Positions 11,986-22,648 of a stretch of DNA of 64,000 nucleotides are shown here, piece by piece. How positions within the stretch are numbered: position 1 is the stretch's first letter; every line of letters starts with the position of its first letter. The position numbers and the translations under genes are program-made. The notes beneath the pieces are model-generated. The model searched no databases. It was not told the origin of the DNA and worked only from the letters and a program-made list of their open reading frames with translations. The stretch comes from Ichthyophis bannanicus (lineage: Eukaryota > Chordata > Amphibia > Gymnophiona > Ichthyophiidae): assembly GCA_033557465.1 (NCBI GenBank), contig CM066033.1, forward strand, positions 385,647,289 through 385,711,288, written 5' to 3'.

Positions 11986-13149
11986 ATTGTAAAGCACAGA
12001 AATGCAGAATCTGTTCCAATCCCACCTCCAGAGTTCATTTGTGGCCTTCTGAAAAATAACATAACCGCTTTATAAATTCAAGTTGTTTATTAATAAAATA
12101 TTTTTTTACCAGCTAGTACCTGGTATGAGCTGAGCTTGGCAGAAATGCCTGCTCTCCATGGCAATGAGACAGCAGGATGAACTGATCAGGAGCCAAGAAC
12201 GAGAGCAGAATCTCGGCAACAAAGACCATCTATTAACAAATCTGGGAATGGAGATTGTCGGCCAGCCGAAGCCAGGGATTCATGAAGCGGAGGGAGCGTA
12301 GAGCCTTTTGTTCAGCAACTTTGGCTGCCATTGTACAGGAAAATTGAAAAAGAGGCAGCTTTCCTTTGAACAAAATGTTCTTTTTCTGTGTCACAGCAAA
12401 TCTAGATACTAGGCACGATACTGTTCCATAGCTGTAACTTACCCAGTTTCCATAGGGACATTTTAGGCCTGTCCTGGATTTCTGAAAGCCGTAACCTGAT
12501 GCATTGTGGAACAGGCAGCTGTGATTTTCAGTGGGTAGAATAGGAGATTACAGATACCACACTGCATAGGGATGGAATGGGAAAACCAGGACTGGCCTGA
12601 AATGTTCCTACTGGGATTGGGTAAGTTGATAGTTACGCTTTTCCAGGTTAAACACTTTTACACCAATCAAGGAATTGCTGGATTAAACCAGTTTAAACTT
12701 TCTTTATATGCAAATTTTGTACGTGCAGGATCAGCAGAACAGCTTCCTGAAACAGTTTAATTTAACAATTTTATATTCTGCTCTTTCCAGCAGCAGCTGC
12801 TACAGAGTGCATTACAGCAAAATTAAAGTATAGACAATTCAGCATTAAAACATGAACAAATCATACATATTTAGCTCTAAAAAGCACCACAGTGACGTCT
12901 TACACTAGCTGCTCGTCTTAGACAAAAACCCCATGCAAAGGCAACACCTTTGATTTGATTTACAATGCAACTGAATACAATTTGGACAGGATTTCAGCTC
13001 CAAGGCAAGTGAATTCCATAATGTGAGTGTCACTCTCAAAATGGCCACGTTTCCAGTTCCGGTCAGCCAGAAGGCTTTTGAGAGAGCACTTCCAAACATG
13101 TTGCCTAATTTGACATCGGTGCGTGCAAGGGAATATATCCACTTTTTGT
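11986..13149. other. Mostly unassigned; possible LINE/SINE tail at 12760-13110
   Basis: No gene is recognised. From about 12760 the text ATTTTATATTCTGCTCTTTCC resembles the reversed 3' tail of a CR1/L2-type element, continuing to about 13110. The support is weak. The remainder looks like old unique sequence. Confidence 0.35.
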
Positions 13150-13326
13150 CTCCCAAACCTCTCCTGAGGGACCCCCAGCCAGTCGGGTTTTCAGGACGTA
13201 CACAATGAATATGCATGAGAAAGATTTACATGCAACAGAGGCAGTATATGTATCTCTCTCATGAATATTCATTATGGGTATCCTAAAACCTGACTTCCTG
13301 TGGGTCCCCCAAGGGACCACTGGTCT
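13150..13326. mobile_element. hAT MITE related to the 48055 element
   Basis: Arms GGGACCCCCAGCCAGTCGGG and the complement near 13290-13310, with an inner ATGAATATGCATGAG and CTCATGAATATTCATTATG pair. The arms share the GCCAGTCGGGTTTTCAGGA word with the MITE at 48055-48247. Exact termini are eroded. Confidence 0.65.
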
Positions 13327-13711
13327 AAGATAACATGGGCTGAACCCATTAAGAGCACAAACTAAATTTACATTTCTGTCTCACTGGTATTTACTCAGTG
13401 TCATAAACATTGAAAATGACCTGAACAAACTGGAAAAAAAACATAACCAAGCTGGGCAATAGTGATATTAATGGGAAACATCAAAAAACACTACCGGGAA
13501 AGCTCCACAAAAAGGATATCAATTTTGGAGGGGGCTATGCTCTGTCCCCATACAAGGTGAATGATCCCACAGTGAAATAGCGCTGATCAGGGTTTTCCCT
13601 TTCTATTGGACAGGTTTCCTAGGGCGTGCACATGTCCCTCAATATCAGGGTGGGCTTGTTGGAACGGGCAACTGGACAGATTCTGGAAAAGGGGATACAG
13701 AGGGCTGCAGG

Positions 13712-14910
13712 TGGTTCCATTCTTTCCTCTCTTCTCGGTCTGGTGCAATTCTCTCGGCCTCCCCTTCTGTTTCCCCTTCCGATCCATTTCCCCTCCCTTG
13801 TGGGGTTCCCCAAGGATCTGTCTTAGCTCCACTTCTCTTTAAACTCTTCCTCACCCCCCTCACTCAATTAGTACAGCAATTCGGAATCTCAGCATTCTAC
13901 TATGCGGACGACATTCTTCTTCACCACACCTCACCTCTGTGTCCCGATCTCACCCCTCTTAATTCCTGCCTTGCCGCTGTCACTGATTGAGGTGAAGGCA
14001 GTTGAGGGTCATCCAATCTTGTGAAAACTACTGCAATCTGGTTTCCCCATGGTCACGCCTCCCCTTCTTTAGCCCCCTCCTTTTCAGGTACTCCTATATC
14101 TCTGGTCTCCACATTCCGCTACCTTGGTGTGCTCTTCAACTCTGATCTCTCCTTTCGCGCTCATGTTTCTCACGTTACCAAGACTTCTTTCTTCGTCAAA
14201 TCCGCTCGATTCGCCCTTTCCTTTCCCCCTCTGCTCTCACAACCTTACTCCTCTCACTGGTCATGTTTCGTGTCAATTTTCCAACTCAGTACTCGCCGGC
14301 CTGACTTCAACTCAACTAACCCGTCTGCAAAGGATCCAGAACACTGCCGCCCGGCTTCTTGCTTGTTCCTCCCCTAGGGATCACATTACTCCCCTCCTTC
14401 TACGTCTCCACTGGTTACCCGTGTCTTTCCGCATTCAGTTTAAATTACTCACCCTGGTTCATAAAGCATTCCACACCTCCACCCCACAATACCTCGCAGA
14501 CCTCATTCACTTCCATACCCCCAAACATGCCTCTCGATCCTTTCATCTCAACTGCCTCGCTCTCCCCTCTCCTTCTCTCGCCCATCTTCAGTCTACCTGT
14601 TCCTCAGCCTTCTTTTTCATAGGTCCTGCTCTGTGGAATTCCCTTCCCACTACTCTCCGCTTAGAACCTAATCATTCCACCTTCAAAGCCGAGTTAAAGA
14701 CCCATCTCTTCCCTGGCCTTTAACCTTCCCGCCCCCTCTCCCTAACCTTCTCCTTGCCTCTTCTCTACTAGCTTACCTCTTTCTCTCCTATGAAGTTGTT
14801 GTAATTTCCTTTCAACTTTCCGGCCCTGTGCCTCACTGTTTGATACTTTTATGTATTGTAAACCGCTCTGACTATTCTTGAAGGGCGGTCAAGCAAATCT
14901 AATAAACATA
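13712..14910 (+). pseudogene. 5'-truncated L2/CR1-type LINE, reverse transcriptase C-terminal half
   Basis: The conceptual frame contains GVPQGS (about 13803-13820) and the catalytic YADD (13901-13912). After at least two frame changes (near 13985-14020 and 14120), it carries the typical C-terminal signature LQRIQN...HWLPV...LWNSLP...LKTHLF, ending at about 14720. The 3' tail has the hairpin word AACCGCTCTGAC/GGGCGGTC and ends AATAAACATAAACAT. The element interrupts GGGCTGCAGG|CATGCTG, which is continuous in copy 3 at about 46265-46285. It is non-functional, lacking the endonuclease and N-terminal RT. Confidence 0.85.
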
Positions 14911-15484
14911 AACATGCTGTGGTGCAGCTGGGCCACAGTGAAGACTGGGGTGATGCCTAGGTGGCCCATAGGAATGCTGAAACTGTACAGCAGCCAGACA
15001 GCAACTGATGAGGGCCCAACATGGGCACGAGTGTGTTTCCCACACTGTCACAGGGGATAGTATCCAGCAGGTACCCCCAAGGGCACAGAACATTGGCAGG
15101 CGGTGCTGGGGGGAAGCGTGGACGTCTATGCAGGCACCCCTACCCCAGAACCCACACCATAGGCAGCCACCTATCGGCATACTGGATGACCTGAGACTGC
15201 GCACCACCAGCAGAAGGGCATGTCAGCATGGCGACAGAGGGGTACTGGTGGTGGAGGGGGCAGTGGCAGCTGCCCACAGCAGACCATGGCCTAGCCCTGT
15301 TTAGCTGGGTGCCATGCACTGTAACAGACAGGCCCTGTCTGACGAACAGTCATGGTATCCCCAGGGAATGAGCTGTCCCTGTGGCAACAGTATGGTGCAG
15401 TACGCACAGCCAGTGTGTTCAGGCACAGAAGGTCACAGGTTCAAGTCGCAGCTGTGGCTCCCACCAACCCAGCCCCCATACTAA

Positions 15485-15490
15485 ACCGTG
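15485..15490. repeat. Left 6-bp target duplication of Polinton (ACCGTG)
   Basis: ACCGTG directly precedes the element end AGTAGTATAATGGG. The identical ACCGTG follows the other end at 33065-33070. Joining the flanks gives ACTAAACCGTGGTAATAAAG, matching the uninterrupted copy 3 near 46862-46880 with one difference. Confidence 0.92.
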
Positions 15491-16261
15491 AGTAGTATAA
15501 TGGGTACACTACTCGTCAAACTGACAGGTGAGATAAGGATGACAGGAGCCAATAAGCGTTCACTTCCGGTGTATGTCCCGCCTTAGGCCACTCCCCCTCC
15601 CATAGAAGTGAATGGTGAGTTAGCCCCGCCCCCAGGCGTGGCCACCGCCCCCACTTGACATGCCTCCACCCCGCCCCAATGATGACATCATCCAATCAGC
15701 GTCCACTTCTGGGTTTGTGCCACATCCACGCCCTGCCCCACAATATGGCATTAGCCAATCAGCACCCACTTCCGGGTTTCTGCCCCACCCACAGCCTCCC
15801 ACCCTCAGCCACGCCCCTGCCTACATCATCGGATATGACATCACCGGAAACAGGGTGTCATCAGAAAAGGGCCGTGTCCTTTTCCGAAGACCTCAGCGGA
15901 AGCAGAGTGACTGACTCCGGAAATGTGTTTTGCTTCTGGTTAATGTTTACATCTGCAAAAAGCAGGAACTCTGGAAAACAAAAACAAAAAAATGCTTTTC
16001 TCTCTCCCACTGCCCCAGTTCTTTTTTCTCACAAAAGATTCTTAGCAAGCACAGCACAGGGGCTTTTCACAGAGGCACAGACAGGGTAGAAGCTTTTCTT
16101 TACAAATGTTAAACCTCAACACATCTTTTGTTAGAGAAACCAGTGCTGTCCATGTGTCAGAATTTTGCTTTTAAGACCTCATGGTTAGAGAGAAATAGTC
16201 TGGCAAACACAGTGTAAGTTCAGACTGAAATTCAGAGAGAGAGAGACCTGAGTTCAAATGT

Positions 16262-16501
16262 TTGTGCTTTCTCTGTACATATCAAAGGGAGGCATTTGAT
16301 GTCATAGCCAGTCAAAAGGACTACACAAAACCTGATGAAATAAACACATTGAAATCTGCTATACAAGCAACGGTGGGCTGTATTATCAGGAAATGCTGGC
16401 AGGGCGTTATGCATAGAGACTGTGCAGCTTGTGTAATACATGCTCCAGGGCAAAGACATCATGATTGTGTGACACAAGAAAATACAACAGAAAATCCATA
16501 A
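16262..16501 (+). pseudogene. Cys/His-rich Polinton ORF, left arm copy
   Basis: A 79-residue frame of unrecognised function. Its C-terminal half has the Cys/His pattern C-x2-C-x4-P-x-Q-x2-H-x-C (HRDCAACVIHAPGQRHHDC). The frame stops at 16501. Degraded downstream sequence to about 16760 has small out-of-phase peptides that also occur in the right arm, where part reads as an open frame near 25776-25660. A zinc-binding role is inference from residue spacing. The right-arm counterpart is at 25882-26091 and lacks ten residues present here. Confidence 0.55.
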
Positions 16502-17276
16502 AACTTGTAACAGGGTGTGTCTAGGACCTATTGTAAATGTTGCCATGATTATTGGTCATAAAATGAAAGCAACTGCCCTAGTTTATGAAAATTTGAATTT
16601 TTTTGTTTGAACTCATCAGAGATTTTAATACCAGTAGAAATCCAGGACAACTGCTCAATAGTTTGCTTAAATCTGTGGCAGACGGTGATATAGAACTAAG
16701 GGAAGTTTTAATCTGTGACAGAGATTATAGAGCATTCTTTAAAAAATGTTGCCATGATTGTTGATCATAAAATGAAAGAAAATGTATGTATTTCCAGAAT
16801 CTATTAGTTGAACATATAGATGAACAAAAATTATATGTATACCTTTATTTTTTATTTTTTAAAACTTGTAATGCGCAAATAAATCATATCACAAGATGAA
16901 AACATTTTATTTGAAATAAAACATTTTGAACCTGTGTGGTGTTTTAGGAATGCTTAGTTAATTAAACCTACAATGGGTTGTCTGGGAAAAAAAATGGGGC
17001 ATCTAGGTGTGTCCTAAACAATAGGCCATAAGATAAGAATGTGCAGAGCTCTGTTGTAGAACTAAAATCCCCTTAAGGCGTCTGGGAAATGGGGGGGGGG
17101 GGAATGTGTATTAGCCACATACACAATATATAGCATCTATTACAATGTACTGTCTGTGAAAAAAAAGGCATTGTGAATTAGCCAGGTCGTATGATAAGAT
17201 TATGAGATCCAGTACATTTCAGCAGCCAGAAAAGATCACATGGTCTCTCTACAGCTTGCAACTCCTCTTCAGACAT

Positions 17277-17700
17277 GGTGAGCAGATATGTGCCTTACTT
17301 TTTAAAAATATTGTTGGCTATGTAATGTTTCTGTCTCTTATGATTGTCTTTAAAAAAATAGGAGCTGAAAAAGGGGGTTGCAAATAAACTTTATCTTACA
17401 AAAAGAAGGCAACAAAGAATGTTAAAAGGTATGTCCGGTGGTTTTTAATTTTCCAGCAGCTATGCTCTTTATAATGTGTCTCTCAGTGTTTCAGAGGACA
17501 GCCTCAACCTTTTAATCTTTTTTTATTTTAGACCAAGAAGATGCTACAAAACAAGATGACCAGCCTAATCAACAGACGGCACCTTACAGAAAACCAAAAG
17601 ACAAGCAGAATCATGAGTATTCCAGTTTTATCCAGCTCCTAAATTTTAAGGCCGCTGTAAAAGAAAAAAAGTATTAGCCCCTACGTTTTTCTTTTTCAGA
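17277..17700 (+). promoter_or_regulatory. Candidate spliced leader exons of the Polinton polymerase gene
   Basis: Possible donor after CAGACATG at 17277 (GTGAGC), acceptor TTTTATTTTAG ending at about 17531, a short exon to about 17612 and a second acceptor TTTTTCTTTTTCAG ending at about 17699, just before the polymerase frame. In the right arm the corresponding donors read GTGAGT in both places. In the left arm the second has become ATGAGT. Splicing is inferred from consensus only. Confidence 0.4.
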
Positions 17701-17708
17701 TCGAGAAA

Positions 17709-19007
17709 ATGTTAGAAAACCAATGGCTATGGGGGAGAAGTCTAACAGGAAAAGATCACACAGCGAACGTTTTTCTGCCGGTGAATCTACACACGCCGGT
17801 ACAGAATATGGAGGGTGTGGTGAAAGCCGTGTCTTTGATCAGTGTTTCAGAGGACAGCGCAAATAATCATGCATTAGGCCCCGCTGCAGAATCGGAACCA
17901 GTTAGCCATGTTCAGTTTGTGAAAAGGTGGGATCGTAAATTGGACAAGTTTAATGGTGTAATTTATTCAGAGGAATTTCGGTTTATTAATTTAGACAGGG
18001 TAACATCATTATCTGAGGCTCAATTCGCCATTCGGCAAGGTATTCAACATATTCTGGATGAGGTTAGCAACAGGGTTTCACCCGGTGATTATGTACAGGT
18101 GCATCTACACCCATCTCTTTTTCACAATTCCTTGTATTCTGGAAAGTTAAACCCAGAAGCATTAGATGCTGATGATTTCTTAAATCAGATCGCTAAACTC
18201 CTTCAGAGTCACAGAGAAATCCAGGTTTGTGATATATTTCGTGTTGTTGTACTTGTCGTCATAAGAAATCGGGGTGGGGGAGCTCGTAGGGTCTTAAAGA
18301 CTATACCATTTAGCCATATTCTTCATAAGAAAAGGATGTATTTGATAGACTTGAACAACCCTGATAATAACTTGTGTTTTGCAGGTAGCCTCACAGCCCT
18401 CATGTCACAGGTAAAAATGACAGATGTCGAATTGTTAGAAGGTGCTAAAATACTACATAATGAATTGGGATGGCCGGTACATAGAAAAGTCATGCTCAAT
18501 GATGTAGCAATATTTGAACAGCATTTAAAGATAAACATACGCGTTGTGCTTTACACAAATTCATGGGTTTGTTTTAAGACATCAGACAGACCTGTGTTCC
18601 CTAAGACTGTGTTCTTGTTGCTACACGATGACCATTTCTATGGTATAACCGATGTCAAAAAATTCTATGGGGAGTGCAACTTATGTAGTTACTGTCAGAA
18701 ACCGTACAGTCACTATCATAATTGCACATTATGGTGCCGTCTTTGTTTGACACTAACGTGTGCGAATAATGTTGGTGTACAACAGAGATGCCCTAATAGC
18801 AGACTCTTTTGTCATTCTAAAGAGTGTTTAAATAGACACGCGTATCTGGTTCTGAAAAAAGAAGTGGCGTGTTTATCTAAGATACTGTGCCAGAAATGTG
18901 AGTCTTGTGTGGACAAGAAACATAAGTGCAAAGGCCAGCATTGTAAACTGTCGCGAGCCCCTAACCGGGGATGGCGTCCACTTATGTTTTATGACCCCTA
19001 TTGGTAA
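17709..19007 (+). pseudogene. DNA polymerase B N-terminal region, left arm copy
   Basis: 432 codons resembling the N-terminal region of Polinton/adintovirus-type protein-primed polymerases, upstream of the exonuclease domain. A conserved stretch with LYLID-like LNNPDNNLCFA and several Cys pairs (for example CSYCQKPY, CRLCLT, CQKCESC) indicates a zinc-ribbon-like section. A 2-nt difference near 18945 relative to the right arm shifts the frame, so the last residues are out of frame and the frame ends early at 19007. In the animal-virus-like relatives this protein replicates linear DNA from a protein primer. This copy is broken and not expected to function. Confidence 0.75.
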
Positions 19008-20142
19008 AACTGAAACATCTGAAAAGTATATTTTTTTATGGTTGTGAATGTATGCAAGAAAAAGGCTGGCATGTTCCTAATTACATATATGCGACGGACT
19101 TAAATGATGAAAGAAACTGGGAATTCAAGGGTCTCAAATGTATTTCTGCCTTTTATACAGATTTTTTGTGACAAAAAATTTAAAGGCTACACCTTCATAG
19201 CCCATAATTCCAAAGGTTATGACGGATATTTTGTTCTTAAACAACTGCTTAAGTAAAAGATGGACACAGGGCTGCTGGTTCAAGGTGCTAAACCTTTACA
19301 AATTGCCGTTGAACCTTTTGACTATCCGTTTTATAGACTCTCTAAATTTCCTGCCTATGAAACTTAGCAAACTTCCACAAGCCATGGGTTTTACAGGCAG
19401 CAAGGGGTACTTTCCGCACTTTTTTAATACGCTGGAAAATCAAAATTATGTGGGTTCCATGCCGGGTGTTGAACATTACGGTGTGAGTAACATGTTGCCT
19501 GAAGAAATAGAGGAATTTTTACAATGGTACAAGGACAATCAGCATAAAACTTTTAATTTGCAAAAAGAGTTGGCTTATTACTGTCAGCAGGATGTATCTA
19601 TTTTGCGGCAGGCCTGTGTTCTCTACCGAGCTGAAATCATGAAAATGACAGAGAAAGAAGTGTTTGTAGAGCATGGTGACATCTCAGAAATTCAAACAAG
19701 GTGTTTAGACCCTTTCCAATATATAACCTTTGCATCTGTATGTATGGCTATGTTCAGATTAATGTTTTTAGAACCCAAGACTGTGGCACTCATTCCACCA
19801 GATAACTATCACCGGCAGACAAAGAGATATTCATCCCCCTCTATTCAATGGCTGATGTATGTAGAGGCCAAAGAAAACATACAGATCACACATGCTCTGA
19901 AAGGTGGCGAAAAAAAGGTAGAGTCTTATTTTCTTGATGGCTATGCAGTGATCGATGGGGTAGAAACAGCTTTTGAATTTAATGATTGTTTTCATCACGG
20001 CTGTCCGAGTTGTTATAACGATAAAGACCAGAATCCTGTAACAGCCACGACCTATGGTTTTCTTTATTACAAAACACAGCTAAAAGCTGCATTCCTGGAA
20101 AGCCGGGGGTTCAAGGTCATAAGTCTATGGGAGCACGAGTGA
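19008..20142 (+). pseudogene. DNA polymerase B exonuclease region, left arm copy
   Basis: Exonuclease motif I is recognisable at 19037-19048, but the first catalytic Asp codon is GGT (Gly) here; the right arm retains GAT. Exo II appears as HNSKGYD near 19202-19222 in a different frame. From about 19357 an open frame runs to 20142 with the Exo III pattern Y-x3-D (codons 19579-19593). The region has several frameshifts and ends with TGA at 20140-20142. The right arm has lost 19140-19860 of this region, including Exo II and III. The family assignment is good; function is lost. Confidence 0.75.
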
Positions 20143-20219
20143 AAGCAGATGGTAAAAGAAAATGACGGGGGCTGTGCAGATTTCCTGGCTGACTCCGCAT
20201 TACCGCAACCTCTGATTCC

Positions 20220-20775
20220 ATGAGATGCCCCTTTTTGGAGGGTAGAACAAATGCCATTTGTCTGTACCACAAAACAAGACCGGGGAAAAAAATACACTAC
20301 TATGATTTTACTAGTCTATACCCTTTTGTCAATAAAACAGAGGAATATCCAATAGGCTATCCACAAATCATTTATGACAAATTTGGTCCCCCTACAAATT
20401 ACTTTGGTTTTATAAAAACAAAAGTATATCCACCACGAAAGCTCTTTTTCCCGGTGTTACCCATACGGTTGGGCGGCAAGCTTATGTTTCCACTGTGTCA
20501 TACGTGTGCTGGCTTAGGAAATGTGTGTCCACATGGATGAGGAGAGAGCTTTTGTGGGGACTTGGTGTACGGTGGAGATGAATTTAGCCATTGCAAAAGA
20601 GTATGTGGTTGTTGAAATCTATGAAATCTGGCATTTTGAGCAAAAATCTGATAATCTCTTTTCCGAATACATCAAAGTGCACCTCCGTCAAAAACAAGAG
20701 GCTTCTGGATACCCTCGATGGTGCAATGATACTGAAAAACAAAATGTGTACAAAGCTGATTTCTTTAGAAAAGAG
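20220..20775 (+). pseudogene. DNA polymerase B motif A segment, spanning into the loop
   Basis: Contains the family B motif A DFTSLYP (20304-20324), the palm-domain metal-binding motif. An open frame continues to 20540 and is followed in another frame (20521 onward) by sequence of the same polymerase. Motif B and motif C (DTD) are absent because the sequence turns back into the inverted arm at 20803. The single-copy loop 20285-20802 therefore marks the deepest point of the parent gene that was captured. Confidence 0.75.
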
Positions 20776-20802
20776 GGGTGTGTGGGCACACATTTCCTGT
20801 TG
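20285..20802. other. Single-copy loop of the Polinton palindrome
   Basis: 518 bp with no inverted counterpart, lying between GACCGGG (ending 20284) and its complement (starting 20803). It holds polymerase motif A and adjoining sequence. Confidence 0.85.
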
Positions 20803-20921
20803 CCCGGTCTTGTTTTGTGGTACAGACAAATGGCATTTGTTCTACCCTCCAAAAAGGGGCATCTCGTGGAATCAGAGGTTGCGGTAATGCGGAGTCAGCC
20901 AGGAAATCTGCACAGCCCCCG

Positions 20922-21371
20922 TCATTTTCTTTTACCATCTGCTTCCACTTGTGCTCCCATAGACTTATGACCTTGAACCCCCGGCTTTCCAGGAATGCAG
21001 CTTTTAGCTGTGTTGTAATAAAAAAAACCATAGGTCGTGGCTGTTACAGGATTCTGGTCTTTATCGTTATAACAACTCGGACAGCCGTGATGAAAACAAT
21101 CATTAAATTCAAAAGCTGTTTCTACCCCATCGATCACTGCATAGCCATCAAGAAAATAAGACTCCACCTTTTTTTTGCCACCTTTCAGAGTATGTGTGAT
21201 CTGTATGTTTTCTTTGGCCTCTACATACATACATTTGAGACCCTTGAATTCCCAGTTTCTTTCATCATTTAAGTCCGTCGCATATATGTAATTAGAGACA
21301 TGCCAGCCTGTTTCTTGCATACATTCACAATCATAAAAAAATATACTTTTCAGATGTTTCAGTTTTACCAA
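20922..21371 (-). pseudogene. DNA polymerase B exonuclease remnant, right arm copy
   Basis: The frame begins near the Exo I segment, which keeps the Asp-x-Glu pattern (YDCECMQ), then runs straight into sequence downstream of Exo III. The part equivalent to left-arm 19140-19860 is deleted. The rest matches the left-arm frame ending near the palindrome loop. Because both Exo II and III are missing, no proofreading activity is possible. Confidence 0.72.
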
Positions 21372-22648
21372 TAGGGGTCATAAAACATAAGTGGACGCCA
21401 TCCCCGGTTAGGGGCTCGCGACATAGTCTACAATGCCGGCCCTTGCACTTATGTTTCTTGTCCATATAAGACTCACATTTCTGGCACAGTATCTTAGATA
21501 AACACGCCACTTCTTTTTTCAGAGCCAGATACGCGTGTCTATCTAAACACTCTTTAGAACGACAAAAGAGTTTGCAATTAGGGCATCTCTGTTGTACACC
21601 AACATTATTCGCACACGTTAGTGTCAAACAAAGACGGCACCATAATGTGCAATTATGATCGTGACTGTACGGTTTCTGACAGTAACTACAGACGTTGCAC
21701 TCCCCATAGAATTTTTTGACATCGGTTATACCATAGAAATGGTCATCGTGTAGTAACAAGAACACAGTCTTAGGGAACACAGGTCTGTCTGATGTCTTAA
21801 AACAAACCCATGAATTTGTGTAAAGCACAACGCGTATGTTTATCTTTAAATGCTGTTCAAATATTGCTACATCATCGAGCATGACTTTTCTATGTACCGG
21901 CCATCCCAATTCATTATGTAGTATTTTAGCACCTTCTAACAATTCGACATCTGTCATTTTTACCTGTGACATGACGGCTGTGAGGCTACGTGCAAAACAC
22001 AGGTTATTATCAGTGTTGTTCAAGTCTATCAAATACATCCTTTTCTTATGAAGAATATGGCTAAATGGTATAGTCTTTAAGACCCTACGAGCTCCCCCAC
22101 CCCGATTTTCTTATGACAAGTACAACAACACGAAATATATCACAAACCTGGATTTCTCTGTGACTCTGAAGGAGTTTAGCGATCTGATTTAAGAAATCAG
22201 CGTCTAATGCTTCTGGGTTTAACTTTCCAGAATACAAGGAATTGTGAAAAAGAGATGGGTGTAGATGCACCTGTACATAATCACCGGGTGAAACCCTGCT
22301 GCTAACCTCATCCAGAATATGTTGAATACCTTGCAGAATGGCGAATTGAGCCTCAGATAGTGATGTTACCCTGTCTAAATTAATAAACCGAAATGCCTCT
22401 GAATAAATCACACCATTAAACTTGTCCAATTTACGATCCCACCTTTTCATAAACTGAACATAGCTAACTGGTTCTGATTCTGCAGCGGGGCCTAATGCAT
22501 GATTATTTGTGCTGTCCTCTGAAACACTGTGATCAAAGACACGGCTTTCACCGTGCCCTCCGTATTCTGTACCGGTTTGTGTAGATTCACCGGCAGAAAA
22601 ACGTTCGCTGTGTGATCTTTTCCTGTTAGACTTCTCCCCTATAGCCAT
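21331..22648 (-). pseudogene. DNA polymerase B N-terminal region, right arm copy
   Basis: Two frames, 22085-22648 and 21331-22038, correspond to the single left-arm frame 17709-19007. A small indel near 22090-22110 separates them. The second frame stays in phase through the position where the left arm has its 2-nt loss, but shifts in a T run near 21340. Cys pairs of the zinc-ribbon-like part are retained. Retention of the polymerase in both arms at similar decay suggests both arms have been neutral since insertion. Confidence 0.75.

Larger units (their letters stand above)
15491..20284 (+). repeat. Left arm of the Polinton palindrome
   Basis: Reads from the terminus through the Cys/His frame and polymerase exonuclease region, ending GACCGGG. 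The right arm begins with the complement of the same word at 20803. Similarity is visible along the full length; it is high but not perfect, so this is not a simple assembly mirror. Confidence 0.9.
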
